The notes beneath the pieces were generated by a model. It did not search any database. It was given only the letters and a program-made list of their open reading frames with translations, and was not told where the DNA came from. Shown piece by piece: positions 45,851 to 56,601 of a stretch of 64,000 nt of DNA. The first letter of the stretch is position 1. The number at the start of each line of letters is the position of its first letter. The DNA comes from Akebia trifoliata (lineage: Eukaryota > Streptophyta > Magnoliopsida > Ranunculales > Lardizabalaceae): NCBI GenBank assembly GCA_017979445.1, contig CM030710.1:17222248-17286247 (forward strand). Reading direction: 5' to 3'. The position numbers and the translations under genes were made by a program.

Positions 45851-46101
45851 TGGGGACAAGGTATGATATGAGATGCAAATAGTATGTATGTATGGATGAA
45901 TATGATGCCAAGTGGCAATGTGGGTCCATTGAGAAGTTTAAGTCTAACTCAAAATCAATTCGAGAAAATTTGGACTTTCCTAACGGGTTCGTGCAAATTG
46001 GGGTGTCTACAGAACCAAGAGAAGCAAACCTAATTGTCCTAGCAATCCTGATGATGATCAAAACAAATCCAAGCATCCATGTGAAAAAATCTAAGTCAGA
46101 G

Positions 46102-46395
46102 TTATTGAAAGTTGTTATTCAATGAAAATCTTATCTGTCAAACAATTTTCAATAGTTCAATAAAATCTCCTTTAGTTTCTTTGTGAATAATCATTGCATA
46201 AATGAAAATGGTTGGTGTACAATAAAATCTTAGGATTCACTAAAGTGTTATTAAGGTGGTAACACTGAAATTGATAATCCACTTTGAAATGGGTCCACAA
46301 CCCATATCTAATTTTGAATCAAGCCTTTGGCCATCAGTGATCTAATAAGGATGACAACCAATCCAACAACTCAACTTGTTTCACTTAAATCTACT
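46102..46395 (+). repeat. Post-ORF1 spacer of element 2
   Basis: Non-coding sequence beginning near TTATTGAAAGTTGTTATTC. It aligns with 19,051-19,235 of remnant 1, which shows that the two elements are colinear apart from the missing ORF1. Confidence 0.75.
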
Positions 46396-46925
46396 TCTCA
46401 AAAATGTCATATCGACTTTGTGTCGATGCCAGCTTTGGTTGATACAATCTTTTCACCGACTCCGTGTCAATGTCAGCTCCGGCTGATGTAATTCTTTTTT
46501 CAAAATGTTTTACCGACTCCGTGTCGATGCCAGTCCCGTGTTGATGGAATTTTTTTTTCAAAATATTTTACCAACTCTGTGTTGATGTCAACTCTGTACT
46601 GATGCTAGCTCCGTGCTGATGTAATCACTTTTTAATTATACCAACTTCGTTTCGATGCCAGCTCCGGCTGATGTAATTCTTTAAAAAAAATGTTTTACCG
46701 ACTCCGTGTCGATGCTAGTTTCAACTAATGTAATTTATTTTTAAAATATTTTACCAACTCCGTGCTGATGTAATCGCTTTTTAAATATACCAACTCCGTG
46801 TCGATGCCAGCTCTAGCTGATGTAATTCTTTTTTCAAAATATTCTTCCAACTCCGCGTTGAAGCCGGCTCCGTGCTGATGTAATTCTTTTTTCTCAAAAT
46901 GATCCACCTCCGCGCTGACGAACCA
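46396..46925 (+). repeat. Minisatellite between ORF1 and gag
   Basis: About nine imperfect units of 50-60 bp contain CCGACTCCGTGTCGATGCC, AGCTCCGGCTGATGTAATTC and TTTTTTCAAAATGTTTTA. The units differ in length and in A/G substitutions (CCAACTCTGTGTTGATG). The minus-strand open frame at 46,725-46,907 is only a readthrough of the units. Such arrays between ORF1 and gag are known in Tat/Ogre-type elements. Confidence 0.88.
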
Positions 46926-47113
46926 TATTTTTTTAACTAAAATTTTCTTTTTGGGTGTTATCCCGAATAATTGCTAAACTTAATAAAACATCATGCATAT
47001 TCCTTTTGTAAACAAGACAATAACGTTTGGTCTTCTATACGCACAAGGTGGCCAAACGAAAGAACTACAAACACCCTGAGAAGCCTTTGTATTTCCTTCG
47101 ATCTACATCAATT

Positions 47114-48620
47114 ATGAGCAACTTAGAGGACCCTCAACCTGCGACAAGTGAACTTGCTGAAGCTAATGCAATAATAGTGAAGCTAGTAGAAACAACGAAA
47201 AAACAGGAACAAACGTTGATGGCTATTTTTAGTAGTACTAACTTTCTACAAGCGCAAGCCACTCAACACCAAGCATCTGGATCAAATCCGCAACCCCCTG
47301 AAGAGACATGACTAGATCAACAGACCACCCCACCTCCTATTGTGCCAATGTATCAGGGCCCTCCACTTTACATCCCACAGAATCAACCACCTCTGGTGGT
47401 AATCCCAAATGATGAATGTGACTTCAGGGTGCCCGAGGCCAAAAATGCCACTGATAACAAAATGGCCTAGCAAATTGAGTCTCTCCAAGAGGAAATGAGA
47501 CAAATGAAGGGTACAAATATTTTAGGAGGGACAAGATTCAGGGAGCTTTGCTTCTATCTCAATGCCCAGCTGCCGGTTAAGTTCAAATGCCCAAAAATTG
47601 AGAAATATAATGGAGTAGGAAGTCCGCTGTCACACTAAAAATTATACTGTGGATCTATGTGCCAATATGGCGAAGATGACAGGCTACTGGTACAGTTATT
47701 CCAAAGAAGCTTAATGGGGCCGGCCCTCAAGTGGTTTTCAGGACTAGATCACACGTTCATCAAGAACTAGCAAGACCTGGCTGAAATGTTCTGGCACAAT
47801 TACCGATTCAACACAGATGTAGGTCTAAATCGGAATGATATGGCTAGAATGACGAGGAAGCAGAGGGAAACAGTGAATGAATACGCCCAAAGGTGGCGAG
47901 AGTTAGTTTCCCAGGTACGGCCCGCTATGATCGAACAAGAGATGAATACCACGTTTATCTCTACATTAGGACATTCATTCTACACTCATCTAGTAGGGCA
48001 TACCACGGGCACTTTCTCCAATCTAGTTCAAGTGGCAAACCGGGTCGAGGACGGGATTCGAACTAGTTTAATATTTGACTTCACAGCCCTAAGTGCAACA
48101 GCAGGGACATCGACACAGAAGAAGTTAGTCCCTTTTTTCAAAAAGAAAGAGGAAACTCAAGTCAACAATGTACAACCCAACCAACCTCTTTTCATCTAGG
48201 CACCAGTTCAGAGACCGCAGGCACCACAAGTCCCTTGGATACCAGTACCTCGAGCTGTTTGGTCTCTAGCACCGCAAAATCCCTTTCAGACAATTCCTTC
48301 GCAAGCACAACCAACACCACAGTATGGGCAAAATCAACAAGCACGGCCCAACAAGGTAAACAGGGTATTCACCAGATTGTCTATGACGCTGACAGAATTA
48401 CTTCCGATCTTGCTTAGGGGAGAGTACCTCACAAAACAACCACCAAATCCAGAGGCTGCGAAAGGACCAGGGTATAACCCCAACTTATTTTGTGAATTTC
48501 ATATGGGTGCACTGGGACATTCTACTGATCAGTGCTGGCAACTCAAGCACCAGGTGCAAAATTTGATAGATAAAAAAGTACTCATACTGGATGGACCAAC
48601 GAATCCCACTCAGCAGTAGA
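47114..48620 (+). pseudogene. Element 2 gag
   Basis: The start MSNLEDPQPATSELAEANAI (ATG 47,114, in the frame open from 47,027) begins a coiled-coil-like N-terminus. The capsid region follows in pieces: PVKFKCPKIEKYNGVGSP, SLMGPALKWFSGLDHTFIK, DMARMTRKQRETVNEYAQRW, RELVSQVRPAMIEQEMNTTF and FSNLVQVANRVEDGIR, which match the Retrotrans_gag domain of Tat-type elements. A zinc-binding-like CEFHMGALGHSTDQCWQL follows at about 48,490. Stops at 47,309, 47,468, 47,636, 47,768 and 48,197, plus frame changes, break it. The structural role is packaging of element RNA. Confidence 0.85.
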
Positions 48621-49187
48621 ACATCAACCAAAACCCCCTACCTACCCACAATGGAGGGGGAAGTGGGCATAGATTAAATGTCATTCTTGGGGAACCCGAT
48701 TTTAATCCATCAACTTTGATAGTTCCTATCGGGTCGAAGATTATAATCCACCCAACAAGGAAGCCAGAGACGTCAACAGTCAGCACCGTCAATAAATACA
48801 CAACAAACCAGCATCGAAATACACGATCGCCATTGAAAATGGCTGATCTCACCATCCATCCCACTCATCAAAATACTTCTACCAGGCCACCTCTCATCAT
48901 ACCGTACACATTGTCAAGTCTTCAAAATATGACTTGACCCCCCTTCATATACCATACACCTCATCCTCACGTTCACCACTCGTCATTCCATACGCTCCAT
49001 CGACTTTTCAAGTAGCTTCTCCCATCCCCACGACATTCAAAATGCAACTACTACCTCTCATCCTCAATGTGAAGCCCGATCCATCCCCAATAACTATACG
49101 CTCACCAAAACCATTCCCATATAACTCTAACCAAGCGGTTCCCTGAAGCTATGAAACCATTGTTACTACGATGTAGGGGTCAAAATA
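48621..49187 (+). other. Degenerate gag-protease linker of element 2
   Basis: The sequence is C-rich, Pro/Thr/Ser-coding in several frames (HTPHPPSS-like), broken by stops, with no domain recognised. It occupies the position of the Pro-rich gag C-terminus in this lineage. Confidence 0.5.
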
Positions 49188-49980
49188 ATGAAAAGGGCAA
49201 TGGTGGCCGACATTGGCCATATGACAAGAGTAGGGAGGTGTCAGAGGGTACCGATAAAAGGGATAAACATCAAGGAGGAGGCAAAAGAAACAACAAAAAT
49301 AATAGTGGATGAGGAGAAAAGAAAGGAGAAGGGGAAGGGCAAGATAAACGAAGAGAAAATAGGGAAGGTGACACACAAGGAAGTAGCAAACTTCATTAAG
49401 GTCATTCGCAAGAGTGAACACAATGGTGTGGATCAACTGAACAAACAGCCGGCTCAAATCAGCATCTTGGGTCTGTTACAAAAATCAGAAGAACATCAAG
49501 AAGCACTACTGAGAATTCTGGGAAAATTGCATGTACCTACAACTACTTCTCCAATACAGTTAGAACAAATAGTGGGTCAAATCATGGTTTCCAACCCCAT
49601 CGTCTTCATAGAAAGTGAGTTCGTGCAATATGGACGGGGGCACCTCGAGCTACTAAATATCATGATCATGTACAAGGGCATGATGGTTGCTAGGGTGTTA
49701 ATCGATAATGGTTCAGCCCTCAATGTCTGTCCTCTCAAAACCTTTCAAAAACTTAATGCGGACTGGTCACATGTTAAACCCAACAATAAGGCTCTCCGAG
49801 GACAACTCGAGAAGGGACTCTCTGAAAGAGATAGATTTACCAATTACTATAGGACCTTACACCTTCGAGGTAACATTCGAAGTCATGGAGATACCTACAA
49901 CTTTCAACTTGCTACTGGGCAGGCCATGGATCCATATTGCTAGGGCAATGCCTTCCTCTTTGCATTAAAGAGTCAAATTT
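49188..49980 (+). pseudogene. Element 2 protease region
   Basis: The frame 49,188-49,943 has a Lys/Glu-rich start and then HKEVANFIKVIRKSEHNGVD, QPAQISILGLLQKSEEHQEA and VARVLIDNGSALNVCPLKTF. The last is the retropepsin active site of this lineage, with Asp-Asn-Gly-Ser in place of Asp-Thr-Gly-Ser; the DNGS form is common in Tat-type elements. After a frame change near 49,790, ITIGPYTFEVTFEVMEIPTT and FNLLLGRPWIHIARAMPSSL give the conserved end of the fold. One frameshift is visible inside the domain. Confidence 0.86.
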
Positions 49981-50142
49981 ATTATGGGGCAGAGGATGAT
50001 ATCTGTACTAGCAAAAAACTTGATTCCAGCTGAGAGAACTCCGGACGTCCCCTTTATTGACATAGAGATGACAAAAGACAAGGCGTTATATCATTCTTAT
50101 CAGTTTGCTGCTGTTAACCACATTGAAAAAGGGAATGAGTAG

Positions 50143-50700
50143 GTGAAGGCAGAACTATCAAGGGAAAATCTGATGATTGGTCGGGTCCTAAAAAAAGTAG
50201 GTTATCGACCCAGGCAAGGGTTAAGATTGGGAGGAAAAGGGAAAGTTACACTAGTTGAAGCAAAGAAACATACTCCTTATTTTGGTTTGGGATTCAGGCC
50301 CACGAAAAAAGATATTATGAAAATGAACGACAAAAAAAGGGAACTCCAATTAGTCAAAAAGCAAAATCGTGAGCTTAATGTCTGGAATCTGGGCAGGATT
50401 CCTCATATCAACGTCAGTTTCCCGAAATCACAAGTCAGACCCGACAGTCTTTCAGAACCATTGTCAACAAAGCCAACAAGAAAGAAGAAAATAGTGAGTT
50501 TCAAACCCCAACACTGTCAAGAAGACTTAGTCGTTGAGTCCCAATCATCTTTCATAGAAGGCATTGATGTCTTATTCAATGGGGATTCCGATGAAAGTCT
50601 CTCAGAGATCGTTCTAGAATCCACAAAAGTGGAAACCACCACGAACCAAGAGAAAAAATCACCCTTCTCCACTGGCATCGACTAGGCATCAGTCATTATC
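50143..50700 (+). pseudogene. G-patch-like segment between protease and RT
   Basis: An open frame of 180 codons contains IGRVLKKVGYRPRQGLRLGG, then KGKVTLVEAKKHTPYFGLGF and RPTKKDIMKMNDKKRELQL. The VL.K.GY..G.GLG core resembles a G-patch, a glycine-rich RNA-binding module reported in polyproteins of several gypsy elements. The second Gly of the core is Leu-flanked but partly altered (GLRLGG). The rest is charged and unassigned. The start codon is internal; the segment was part of the polyprotein. Confidence 0.55.
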
Positions 50701-50989
50701 CCACCAAGCTTGGGAGGGACTATGTCCCAACTTAACAAAGATCAATTGGAGATAATGGTCATCTTCGAACCACCAACCAAATCACCTTCACATCTCATCC
50801 GCCCCTCAGAGAAGGGAAAATTTTAAACAATTGGGAGGAATTCCCATTGACCCTTGAGGCTGTTAAGGCCTAAAAAAAATACCGTTAAACTAATCTAATT
50901 TGTCTGAGGATCATAACGAGCCATCGTCCTCGGGTAAAAACTGTTTTGAGGGCTCAAGAAGCAAGCCGATCAAGTAGAAACTGAGAAGG

Positions 50990-52318
50990 CTAAAACCAAA
51001 ATAGACCCTCAAAGTCAAATATGAGATCATGAAACAGTTCGAAACAGGATTCTTCGTAGTTTTTACATACCCTGAGTGGTTGGCTAATGTCGTCTTAGTA
51101 CCTAAGAAAGATGGAAAGGTACGCATGTGTGTTGACTATTGAGACTTGAAGAAGACCAGTCCTAAGGATGATTTCCCACTACCACACATCGACACTCTAG
51201 TCGACAGTACAATAGGACACGGCATGTTCTCGTTCATAGACGGCTTCTTAGGCAATAATCAAATAAAAATGGCAGAAGAAAATTAAGAAAAGATTGTATT
51301 TATCACACCATGGGGTACTTTCCACTACAAAGTCATGTTATTCGGACTGAAGAACACATGAGCGACTTATCAATGGGCAATGACCGTATTATTTTACGAT
51401 ATAATCCATAAGGAAATGGAGGTCTATGTAGAGGACATGATTGTTAAATCTAACATTGAAGAAGACCATCTAGTGAATCTAAAAAAGTTGTTCAACAGGC
51501 TGAGGAAATACAGTTTAAGGCTAAATCCTGCAAAATGTGTATTCGGAGCAACATCGGGCAAATTATTGGGTTTCATCGTCAGCAGAAGAGGCATCGAGAT
51601 AGATCTGGCAAAAACCAAATATATCCTCGAGGTGAAAGCACCCGTTTCAAAGAGAGATGTTCGGGCATTCTTGGGGAGAATACAATATATTAGTCGTTTC
51701 ATTGCTCAACTTACGTCTATCTATGAGCCAGTCTTCAAACTACTAAGGAAGGACACACCGAAAAAGTGGAACGAAGACTGTCAAGAAGTATTCAATAAGA
51801 TCAAGCAATATCTACTCAATTCACCAGTCCTAGTCCCTCCTACTCTAGGGCGACCCCTACTTATGTACATCTCAGTACAAGAAATGTCAATGGGGTGTGT
51901 ACTGGGGCAATACGATGAATCAGGATGGAAGGAGTAGACTATCTACTATCTCAACAAGAAATTTACCGAGTACGAAGTGAAATATTCGACACTTGAGAAA
52001 ACTTGTTGTGTGCTAGTCTGGGTATCTCAACGACTACGCCACTATTTTCTTAGTGACTCAACTATGCTTATTGCCATAATGGAACCCCTCAAGTACCTTT
52101 TCAAGAAATCGACATTAACAGGTTGTACAGCAAAGTGGCAATTATTATTATCTGAGTTTGACATCACCTATGTCACTCAAAAAACCATCAAACGGCAAGC
52201 AATCGCCGACCACCTAGCCGAGCACCCATTGCTTGACTACGAGCCATTAAAAATGAACTTTCCTGATGAAGCCATACTGATGACTGAGGTTAAAGACGAT
52301 GATGAGGAGCCAGGCTAG
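50990..52318 (+). pseudogene. Element 2 reverse transcriptase and degenerate RNase H
   Basis: The segment starts near KPKIDPQSQI with EIMKQFETGFF, then WLANVVLVPKKDGKVRMCVD, a stop, DLKKTSPKDDFPLPHIDTLV, FSFIDGFLGNNQIKM and GTFHYKVMLFGLKN, a stop, and VYVEDMIVKSNIEEDHLVNL. The usual YVDD catalytic motif is YVED (about 51,425), so one catalytic Asp is lost. The connection is LGFIVSRRGIEIDLAKTKYI and FLGRIQYISRFIAQLT. RNase H follows with LLMYISVQEMSMGCVLGQYD, where the first acidic residue is missing, as in the degenerate RNase H of this lineage, then KYSTLEKTCCVLVWVSQRLR and QAIADHLAEHPL. Stops occur at about 51,139, 51,284, 51,359 and 51,936. Confidence 0.92.
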
Positions 52319-52319
52319 A

Positions 52320-52800
52320 AAATGTACTTCGACGGATAGCCAATAAAAAAGGAAACGAAATAGGGGCAATTTTGATCAAGCCAGATGGATCCCACGTACC
52401 AATTGCAATCAGATTGAAATTCCAATGTTCTAACAACGAGGCTGAATACGAAGCATGCATAGCAGGGTTGAAAGCAACACTGGATCTCGAGGTAGATGAG
52501 ATCGATGTTTTCGAAGATTCAAGCTTAGTAGTCTATCAGACGACTGGAGAATGGAAGACCCGAGAACAGAGACTGGTCCCTTACCATGAGTATTTGGAGG
52601 AACTAAGCTCATGCTTTGATATAATTTCATTCACATACATGCCGAGAGCTAAGAATCAGTTTGCAGATGCACTAGCTACACTTGCTTCTATGATCAATAT
52701 CTCAGAAGACTTAATCATCGACCCTATCAAGATTGGAATTCAAGATGAACCGACTTACTGTCTACCTATTGAAGTAGAAGAATCTGAGGAAAAGCCATAA
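52320..52800 (+). pseudogene. Second (archaeal-type) RNase H of element 2
   Basis: The segment reads MYFDG, a stop, KKGNEIGAILIKPDGSHVPI, RLKFQCSNNEAEYEACIAGL, VDEIDVFEDSSLVVYQ and PRAKNQFADALATLASMINI. The Asp in YFDG, the Glu in NNEAEYEA, the Asp in EDSSLVV and the Asp in NQFADAL are the four acidic residues of the aRNH fold, so the active site is still legible. A second RNase H between RT/RNase H and integrase is a defining feature of Tat/Ogre-type gypsy elements. The TAG at about 52,338 interrupts the start. Confidence 0.9.
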
Positions 52801-53780
52801 TACTCAGACATCATGGCATATCTCGAAGATCGAACCCTCTTCTTAGATGCAAAGCCAAACGATTGAAGGACCATTCAGAAGTTAGCAAGGCAATTCTTCT
52901 TGAGCAACGGTATTCTGTACAAGAAATCAACCACGAGGTCTTACTTTGGTGTGTGGCAAAAGTAGAAGCAAAACGATTAATCTAGATGGTACAAGGTGGA
53001 GTTTGTGGACCTCACATGAATGGTCACATGCTTGCCAAGAAGACCATGAGAATGGGATATTATTATACTACAATGGAAAACGATTGTTATCAGCACGTTC
53101 GTAAATGTCATCTCTGCCAGATCTATGCCAATAAGATCAACGCTCCACTTTCAGAATTGCACAGTATGACTACGCCATGACTCTTCTCATTTTGGGGCAT
53201 GGACATTATTGGACAGATCTCACCAAAAGTTTCAAATGGACATCACTTCATCTTGGTTGCTATTGATTACTTCACAAAATGGGTAAAAGCTGCATCAGAT
53301 GCCAATGTCACCAAAAGTAATGTATTGAAGTTGTCAAGAACAACATCATTTGTCGATATGGGCTCCCCAGCGGATTAATAACAGACAATGCCAAGAACTT
53401 CAATAACAAGGATTGATCAAGATATGTGAAAACTTTCAGATCATCCATCACAACTCTATACCCTACAGACCTAAGATGAACGAAGCAGTCGAGGCAGCCA
53501 ACAAAAATATCAAGAAAATTATCGAGAAGATGGCAGTTACATACGAAGATGGCACGACATGTTGCCCTTTGCACTACACGCCCGTCGAATCTCGTTTAGA
53601 ATTTCGACTGGGGAAACTTCATATTCACTGATCTATGGAATGGAAGTAGTTTTACCCGTAGAGGTGGAGATCCCTTCCCTCCGAATCTTAAAGGAAGTAG
53701 AGTTAAATGAAACTGAATGGATTCAAGCTCGGTTTGATCAACTAAATTTGATTGAAGATAAATGCCTTGCGGCCATTTGC
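52801..53780 (+). pseudogene. Element 2 integrase, first part
   Basis: The zinc-finger region is GGVCGPHMNGHMLAKKTMRM and YQHVRKCHLCQIYANK; the His and Cys ligands are present. The core is FWGMDIIGQISPKVSNGHHF (first Asp), ITDNAKNFNNKD (second Asp) and PKMNEAVEAANKNIKKIIEK (Glu). After a frame change, TGETSYSLIYGMEVVLPVEV, EIPSLRILKEVELNETEWIQ and DQLNLIEDKCLAAIC follow. Stops lie at about 52,862, 52,963, 52,984 and 53,178. The coding sequence is cut at 53,780 by a nested solo LTR and resumes at about 54,868. Confidence 0.9.
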
Positions 53781-54862
53781 TGATGAGTGTTTCCAAACAC
53801 TCAATTATACACACATTTTTTGGATATTTATCTTGATTTTTGTACCTATTTATCCATATTAAGATAATAATCATGATAAGTCTCAAATCACCACGTTGCA
53901 TGTTAATTAGGCTTAATTATATATAAATAAATTTATTTACTAGATAAATCTAATTACGTGTGTTTCTTGTGCAGAAAATCAACAATTTGGAATCAAAATC
54001 TCAATACAAAAGTATTTGGGCCCACTTTGGAATGTCCTAATCCTTAACTCATATTCTCATCTTTTATCTTTTTGTGCAAAGAAAAGTGGAGGTTACTTTT
54101 AGACTCTTCTACACACATTTTCTCTATAAATATAACCTTCATTTCTATATAAAGGGTCCCATCTTGGTTCTCTTATCCAAGACTCCTTTAATCTAAGGCT
54201 CTTAGCCTATTCTCTTATTTTTTGTATTTTTATTTTCTAATTATTTTCTTTTTGTTAAATAGTCTTGTAAGAAGTAGAAGAAGAAGAAATTGTAATTTTC
54301 TCAATGAAATGAAGAAAAGTTCTTTCATCTCTTATCTTCCCTCTCTTGCAATGATATTAGGCTAAGTTCCCCTCCATTGGAGAGTAGAAAAGCCTAGAGA
54401 AAGTTCTTGTGTTATTTCTAATTTCATGCCTTTCTTTTATTTAAAATGCTTATGAATTCTCTTTAAGTTTGTTGCACCTTTTATTCTTAATATAGATACT
54501 TTATGCTTAGATTAGATCAAGATAAAGTATGCTTACGATTGAGTTATAAAAAGGTTAGAAACTAAGAATTGCTCATCAACATGTTCTAGGTAGATCTACC
54601 TCCAATAGTGTTTTAATTCATAAATTTACTTACTTTTAATTTCATTTACTTTAGTTTATTTTCTAACAATTTTACATCTTCTTATAAGTTCAAAAATATA
54701 AAGAAAAACAGTTTTAATTCCTTTTAGTTAATTTGAATTTTATCTTCTAAGCTTAGCTCTATTCCTCCTTTCTCTTGTGTTCGATCCCCTACTTGTCCCA
54801 CAAGTTAGGTAAAAGTAAGATTATTATTAACTCCGGTGAGAAGAACAACGATAGTCTCATCA
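53781..54862 (+). mobile_element. Nested solo LTR of 1,082 bp with 5-bp target duplication
   Basis: The insertion starts TGATGAGTGTTTCC and ends AGTCTCATCA, giving perfect TGATGAG/CTCATCA inverted ends. TTTGC (53,776-53,780) and TTTTC (54,863-54,867) flank it, a 5-bp duplication with one change. It contains a promoter-like CTATAAATATAACC (about 54,124) and a downstream TTTGTATTTTT-rich tract, as expected for U3-R. There is no coding region, and a search by eye found no second LTR inside. It splits the integrase of element 2 between CLAAIC and the following GQIY-like residues. It is probably a solo LTR; the parent lineage is unknown. The orientation is inferred from the TATA-like box. Confidence 0.87.
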
Positions 54863-54867
54863 TTTTC

Positions 54868-55128
54868 CATGGACAGATCTATTAACGACGAATAGCTCGT
54901 GTCTATAACAAAAAGATTAGGCCTAGAGATTTCTAGTCGGGAGACCTTGTATTGAAGAAGATTCTACCAATCCAAAAAGACGCCAGAGGAAAGTTCAGAC
55001 CAAACTATGAGTTACCCTTCATTGTGCAAAAGGTGATGACGGGAGGAGCTCTGATCCTCACAGAAATGGACGGACAAGTCTCCCCTCAACCGATCAATGG
55101 TGACACCGTCAAAAAGTACTACGCTTGA
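54868..55128 (+). pseudogene. Element 2 integrase, C-terminal part
   Basis: After the nested LTR the frames give VYNKKIRPRDF, a stop, SGDLVLKKILPIQKDARGKF, RPNYELPFIVQKVMTGGALI and LTEMDGQVSPQPINGDTVKK, ending YYA and a TGA at 55,126-55,128. It is the GPY/F-like C-terminus of Tat-type integrase, which contacts the element's DNA. No chromodomain follows, unlike the element at 6.7-12.1 kb. Confidence 0.87.
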
Positions 55129-56600
55129 GATCTGACCCTGAGATGACGAAAGGCCATCTTTACTATCCCAAACTAACTATCACACCCTAGTCAACCCTTT
55201 TGAGCCATCACGTTCATTTCTTAACCTAAGATTGGGGTAAGTCAACAACACAAGATGATACAAAAAAAATAAAAAATAAAAAATAAAAGAAAAGAAAATC
55301 GGAAAGATTAAAGCATCAAATTACTCTTGGCCAGCATGATGATAAACTGTAAACGGCTAAAAATACAACAAAATCAAAAAGGTCAAAAACTCGGACACTT
55401 GATCTTAGCTCGACCCAAATCTCCAGCCTAAACAAGTTCGAGAGACATTGGGAGGAGACATATATCACATTTTCGAAACAAAAATATACGAACCCCCTGT
55501 TTAGCCCACTTTAAATAAACTTAGACCCTACTTTAACTTTTTTTTGTATCATTCCACTACCATAAACCTAAGCTAATATTTTATCCCACTAAAAGTCATT
55601 TCTAATCAGGGAATGCTCGAGGGCAACATAGTGACAATGGCAGCACCAATGATCTTACGACTTGGTCTGGACTTCAAAGTCTTGTTAGTCGTTGGAAAAC
55701 TCAATAGGGGAATTTAGGTCGGATATTTATAAAAAAAAGAGTACTTGAAATGTAGAGTAGCTGATCTCGCATCTCAACTTGAGTCACCAAACCACAAAGA
55801 CACATAAAATCTGAGCAGAATTGTAATGAAAAATAAAAAAAATACAAGCATAATCTGAAAGGGCATAGTGAAAACCTGAAAGGGCGCTATGAGTAAAAGA
55901 ATCAGACTATGGCAAGATTAAAGCCACCGACACGATGAAAATTCTAAAAAGGACGTCAATGCGTAAAAATTTGGAAACTGGATCTGGTGAAAACTGTAAT
56001 GGGCACCAGGGACAATAAGGGTGAACAAAAAAAAATTGCAGGCCCGCAAGAGTATAAACTGTGAACGACGAAATCTTTCCAAGAAAACCCGTGTCCCGAG
56101 CAGATAACAATCTTTCAAATACCAAGGCACTGAGGATGACTCTAAATGAATCAAAAGAATAATTGATGTTTATATCCTCTATGGTTGGCAAAAATACCAA
56201 GATCATCGTAACCAAAGATTTTACAAACTCTGAATTTATCGTACTTATTTGATAAAGATATTTCATAAAATTTCAAAAAGAAAAACTACTATTTTGACCG
56301 ATGATGAAGAATCTAGAACTTATTCAAACTTCAAGTTTTCAAAGCATTAGATACACCTGAGGCCAAGTAAGTACAAAACATATTTTCTTTGCATTAATCT
56401 TTCAACATTTTGCATACATTCAGATAATGAAAAGAAAATACAAAAAGAGTGAATACAACGCAATCAATTAAATATCATGAAAAAAGAGTCAAGGCGTTCC
56501 TCCAAAGCACATATCCGGGCAGCCTGACTCATCATCACTAGACGAGACACGAAGGCATCGAAGCAGGGACCCCGAGCAAGCCCCTCCTGAGATCACTCTC
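55129..56600 (+). repeat. Element 2 3' region
   Basis: Non-coding sequence with A-rich runs and short tandem words (AATCTGAAAGGGCATAGTG, AACCTGAAAGGGCGCTATG at about 55,850-55,895) like those after integrase in remnant 1. Minus-strand frames at 55,907-56,266 are accidental. No polypurine tract or 3' LTR was seen before the HD-ZIP copy starts. Confidence 0.6.
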
Positions 56601-56601
56601 C

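Larger units (their letters stand above)
44028..46011 (-). mobile_element. Nested solo LTR, minus strand, GAACC target duplication
   Basis: On the plus strand the insertion runs TGTAGACATGAG ... GGGGTGTCTACA, so it has TGTAGACA/TGTCTACA inverted ends. GAACC lies on both sides (44,023-44,027 and 46,012-46,016), a perfect 5-bp duplication. Read on the minus strand it starts TGTAGACACCCCAATTTG, a Tat-type LTR start like those at 26,580 and 58,471. There is no internal coding region, so unequal recombination between the two LTRs of a former element is the simplest origin. It splits ORF1 of element 2 and therefore is younger. It contains a 141-bp tandem duplication (45,193-45,475) and a G/T-rich stretch at 45,715-45,850. 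Confidence 0.9.
41601..56600 (+). mobile_element. Tat/Ogre-type Ty3/gypsy element 2, lacking LTRs, with nested solo LTRs
   Basis: The order is leader, ORF1, minisatellite, gag, protease, G-patch-like segment, RT, degenerate RNase H, second (archaeal-type) RNase H, integrase and a repetitive 3' region. An extra ORF upstream of gag and a second RNase H are established features of the Tat/Ogre lineage. Without the two nested insertions (1,984 and 1,082 bp plus duplications) the internal region is about 12 kb. Neither LTR is present: the left side joins unrelated DNA at 41,601 and the right side joins the HD-ZIP pseudogene at about 56,600. All coding parts carry stops and frameshifts. Confidence 0.85.

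Noticed and set aside
45102..46076. Minus-strand open frames of 75-152 codons in the solo LTR
   Set aside because: Two of them are readings of the 141-bp tandem duplication and another of a G/T-rich repeat; no start context or family supports them.
46396..46925. Regular repeats reminiscent of a CRISPR array
   Set aside because: Units are adjacent, variable and without unique spacers, and the setting is a plant retrotransposon; it is a minisatellite.
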